This document shows, piece after piece, positions 63,216-64,000 of a DNA stretch of 64,000 nt; position 1 is the first letter of the stretch; every line of letters starts with the position of its first letter. The notes beneath the pieces are model-generated. The model ran no database searches. It saw only the letters and a program-made list of their open reading frames with translations, and was not told where the DNA came from. Source of the DNA: Pseudomonas fragi (GTDB lineage: Bacteria; Pseudomonadota; Gammaproteobacteria; Pseudomonadales; Pseudomonadaceae); the NCBI RefSeq assembly GCF_025426255.1, contig NZ_CP104861.1:2108001-2172000 (forward strand). Reading direction: 5' to 3'. Both the position numbers and the translations under genes were made by a program.

Positions 63216-63736
63216 TTTTCGAGGCGGCGTTTAAAGGCTCCGAGGGCAGTACCAATCACTGGGCCCAGCACCGGATCGTCGGTAATGCTTTCGGCGCTCA
63301 AGCGGCTAGACAGGAGGTTAACAGTAATAGACGCCTCCTCGATGATACGAGCTGACATCGTCTCCAGGACCAGCCGCAATGCGGCTTGCGCGTGACTGGC
63401 TCTGGGCGATGCGTTGAAAAGCGCTACTGGCTTGCCTGGGAACTCTTCACTGCTCACGAGCCAATCGAGCATGTTCTTGAATGAGCCGGGAATGCCTCTG
63501 GCGTACTCGGGGCATGAAATTAACAGCCCATCCGCCTGCCCGACAATTGAGCATAACTCTGCGACTGCCTCGGGGGGATCCTCGAGCAGATCCGGATTGA
63601 AGTGAGGCAATTTATCAATACCTTCGTAATGAATGAGCAATACCCCTTCGGGGCATAGACGCTCAGCCGCACGTAGCAAAATCGAGTTGGAGGAGGCCTG
63701 GCGCAGACTCCCCGAGACCGCAAGCAAACGCACCAT
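63203..63736 (-). CDS. NADPH-dependent FMN reductase-family flavoprotein
   Basis: 177 residues from ATG 63736 (MVRLLAVSGSLRQASSNSIL). The flavodoxin-like fold is shown by the phosphate loop SGSLRQASSNS and the flavin segment LISCPEYARGIPGSFKNMLD, the hallmark (P-E-Y-x-x-x-x-P) of azoreductase/chromate-reductase-like enzymes. It reduces FMN, quinones or chromate with NAD(P)H. Longer starts at 63748 and 63799 are possible. The 3' end overlaps the hydrolase gene tail to tail. Confidence 0.88.
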   Translation of the reverse strand: MVRLLAVSGSLRQASSNSILLRAAERLCPEGVLLIHYEGIDKLPHFNPDLLEDPPEAVAELCSIVGQADGLLISCPEYARGIPGSFKNMLDWLVSSEEFPGKPVALFNASPRASHAQAALRLVLETMSARIIEEASITVNLLSSRLSAESITDDPVLGPVIGTALGAFKRRLENQHL

Positions 63737-63853
63737 TTCAACACCCATATTGATTCGGAAGTTGGTGAATTTTCGCACGAACTGAGCTTCGTGCTCCATT
63801 GCAAAAGGTTAGGTATTCAGTCGATTGCGCATGATGGGGAATTACGCTCAACC

Positions 63854-63925
63854 TGACCACCCGTTTGCATTGCACTTACCCACCCATTGCATTCGACTTG
63901 ACCAATCCTTTGCATTGGATTTGAC
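63854..63925. repeat. Tandem ~22-bp repeats, probable IS21-type element end
   Basis: Three consecutive units contain TTGCATTGCACTT, ATTGCATTCGACTTG and TTTGCATTGGATTTG, each followed by ACC. Multiple internal repeats near the end are characteristic of IS21-family elements. No transposase is in view; the element, if any, would lie to the right of the window or be a remnant. Confidence 0.45.
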
Positions 63926-64000
63926 CAGCGGACTGGGTGGCCATAACAGGCAGCAGTCGACCCACTACTGAGGTCGTCGACAGGCAGAAATCGGCCAATA

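Noticed and set aside
1..64000. CRISPR array
   Set aside because: No regularly spaced identical repeats of 24-40 bases were seen, and no cas gene is present; the repeats here are dispersed or are IS-end units.

Overview
The window looks like a Pseudomonas chromosome, probably of the P. fluorescens/P. putida side of the genus. Supporting signs are a seven-function Mrp/Sha Na+/H+ antiporter operon with fused A and B subunits, an OprB porin beside a membrane-bound PQQ glucose dehydrogenase, REP-like repeats ending in GCGGCTAC, many LysR regulators, and IS66 and IS1182 remnants typical of the genus. This assignment is inference from gene content; no ribosomal gene is present.

Positions 1-10,600 look like ordinary core sequence. 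They hold the 3' part of a TonB-like gene, a DASS-family anion symporter between two inverted REP-like repeats, the mrpAB-C-D-E-F-G operon on the minus strand, and a DMT exporter divergent from an XRE-cupin regulator. A tRNA-Cys gene follows at 10583-10656.

The last 33 bases of that tRNA region (10629-10661) recur exactly at 56392-56424, each followed by a related terminator. Together with a truncated tyrosine integrase (15599-16129), this suggests that the 45.8 kb between the copies is a tRNA-Cys genomic island, or a nested stack of insertions. Its left end is an AT-rich three-gene operon (10994-15493): a nuclease-like protein, a small middle protein and a Rad50/SMC-like ATPase with a zinc hook. 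It fits the ABC-three-component (ABC-3C) class of conflict systems and is the best candidate here for a poorly described system.

The rest of the region is a mosaic of small metabolic or efflux cassettes next to LysR-type regulators: OprB/Gcd, a quinone-oxidoreductase-like MDR, an MFS exporter, an MFS/cyclophilin-like/hydrolase operon, an SDR plus SMP-30 lactonase pair, a FAD monooxygenase, and a HxlR/glutathione transferase pair. It also carries three GGEEF diguanylate cyclases with membrane sensors, a bestrophin-like protein, MepB, MmcQ/YjbR, LprI-like, proline dehydrogenase and a TonB-dependent siderophore receptor. Between the cassettes lie many degraded mobile sequences: four copies of a 160-170 bp MITE-like repeat, five copies of a ~45 bp insertion-sequence-end-like repeat, three IS66 fragments, an IS1182 fragment, a truncated FleN-like gene and several decayed ORFs.

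Right of the second repeat are a GH19 endolysin tail with a small membrane ORF (phage debris), an RND pump operon (adaptor plus permease) divergent from or beside its TetR regulator with a perfect 16 bp palindrome, an alpha/beta hydrolase, an NADPH-dependent FMN reductase-like gene, and at the very edge tandem repeats resembling the end of an IS21-type element.
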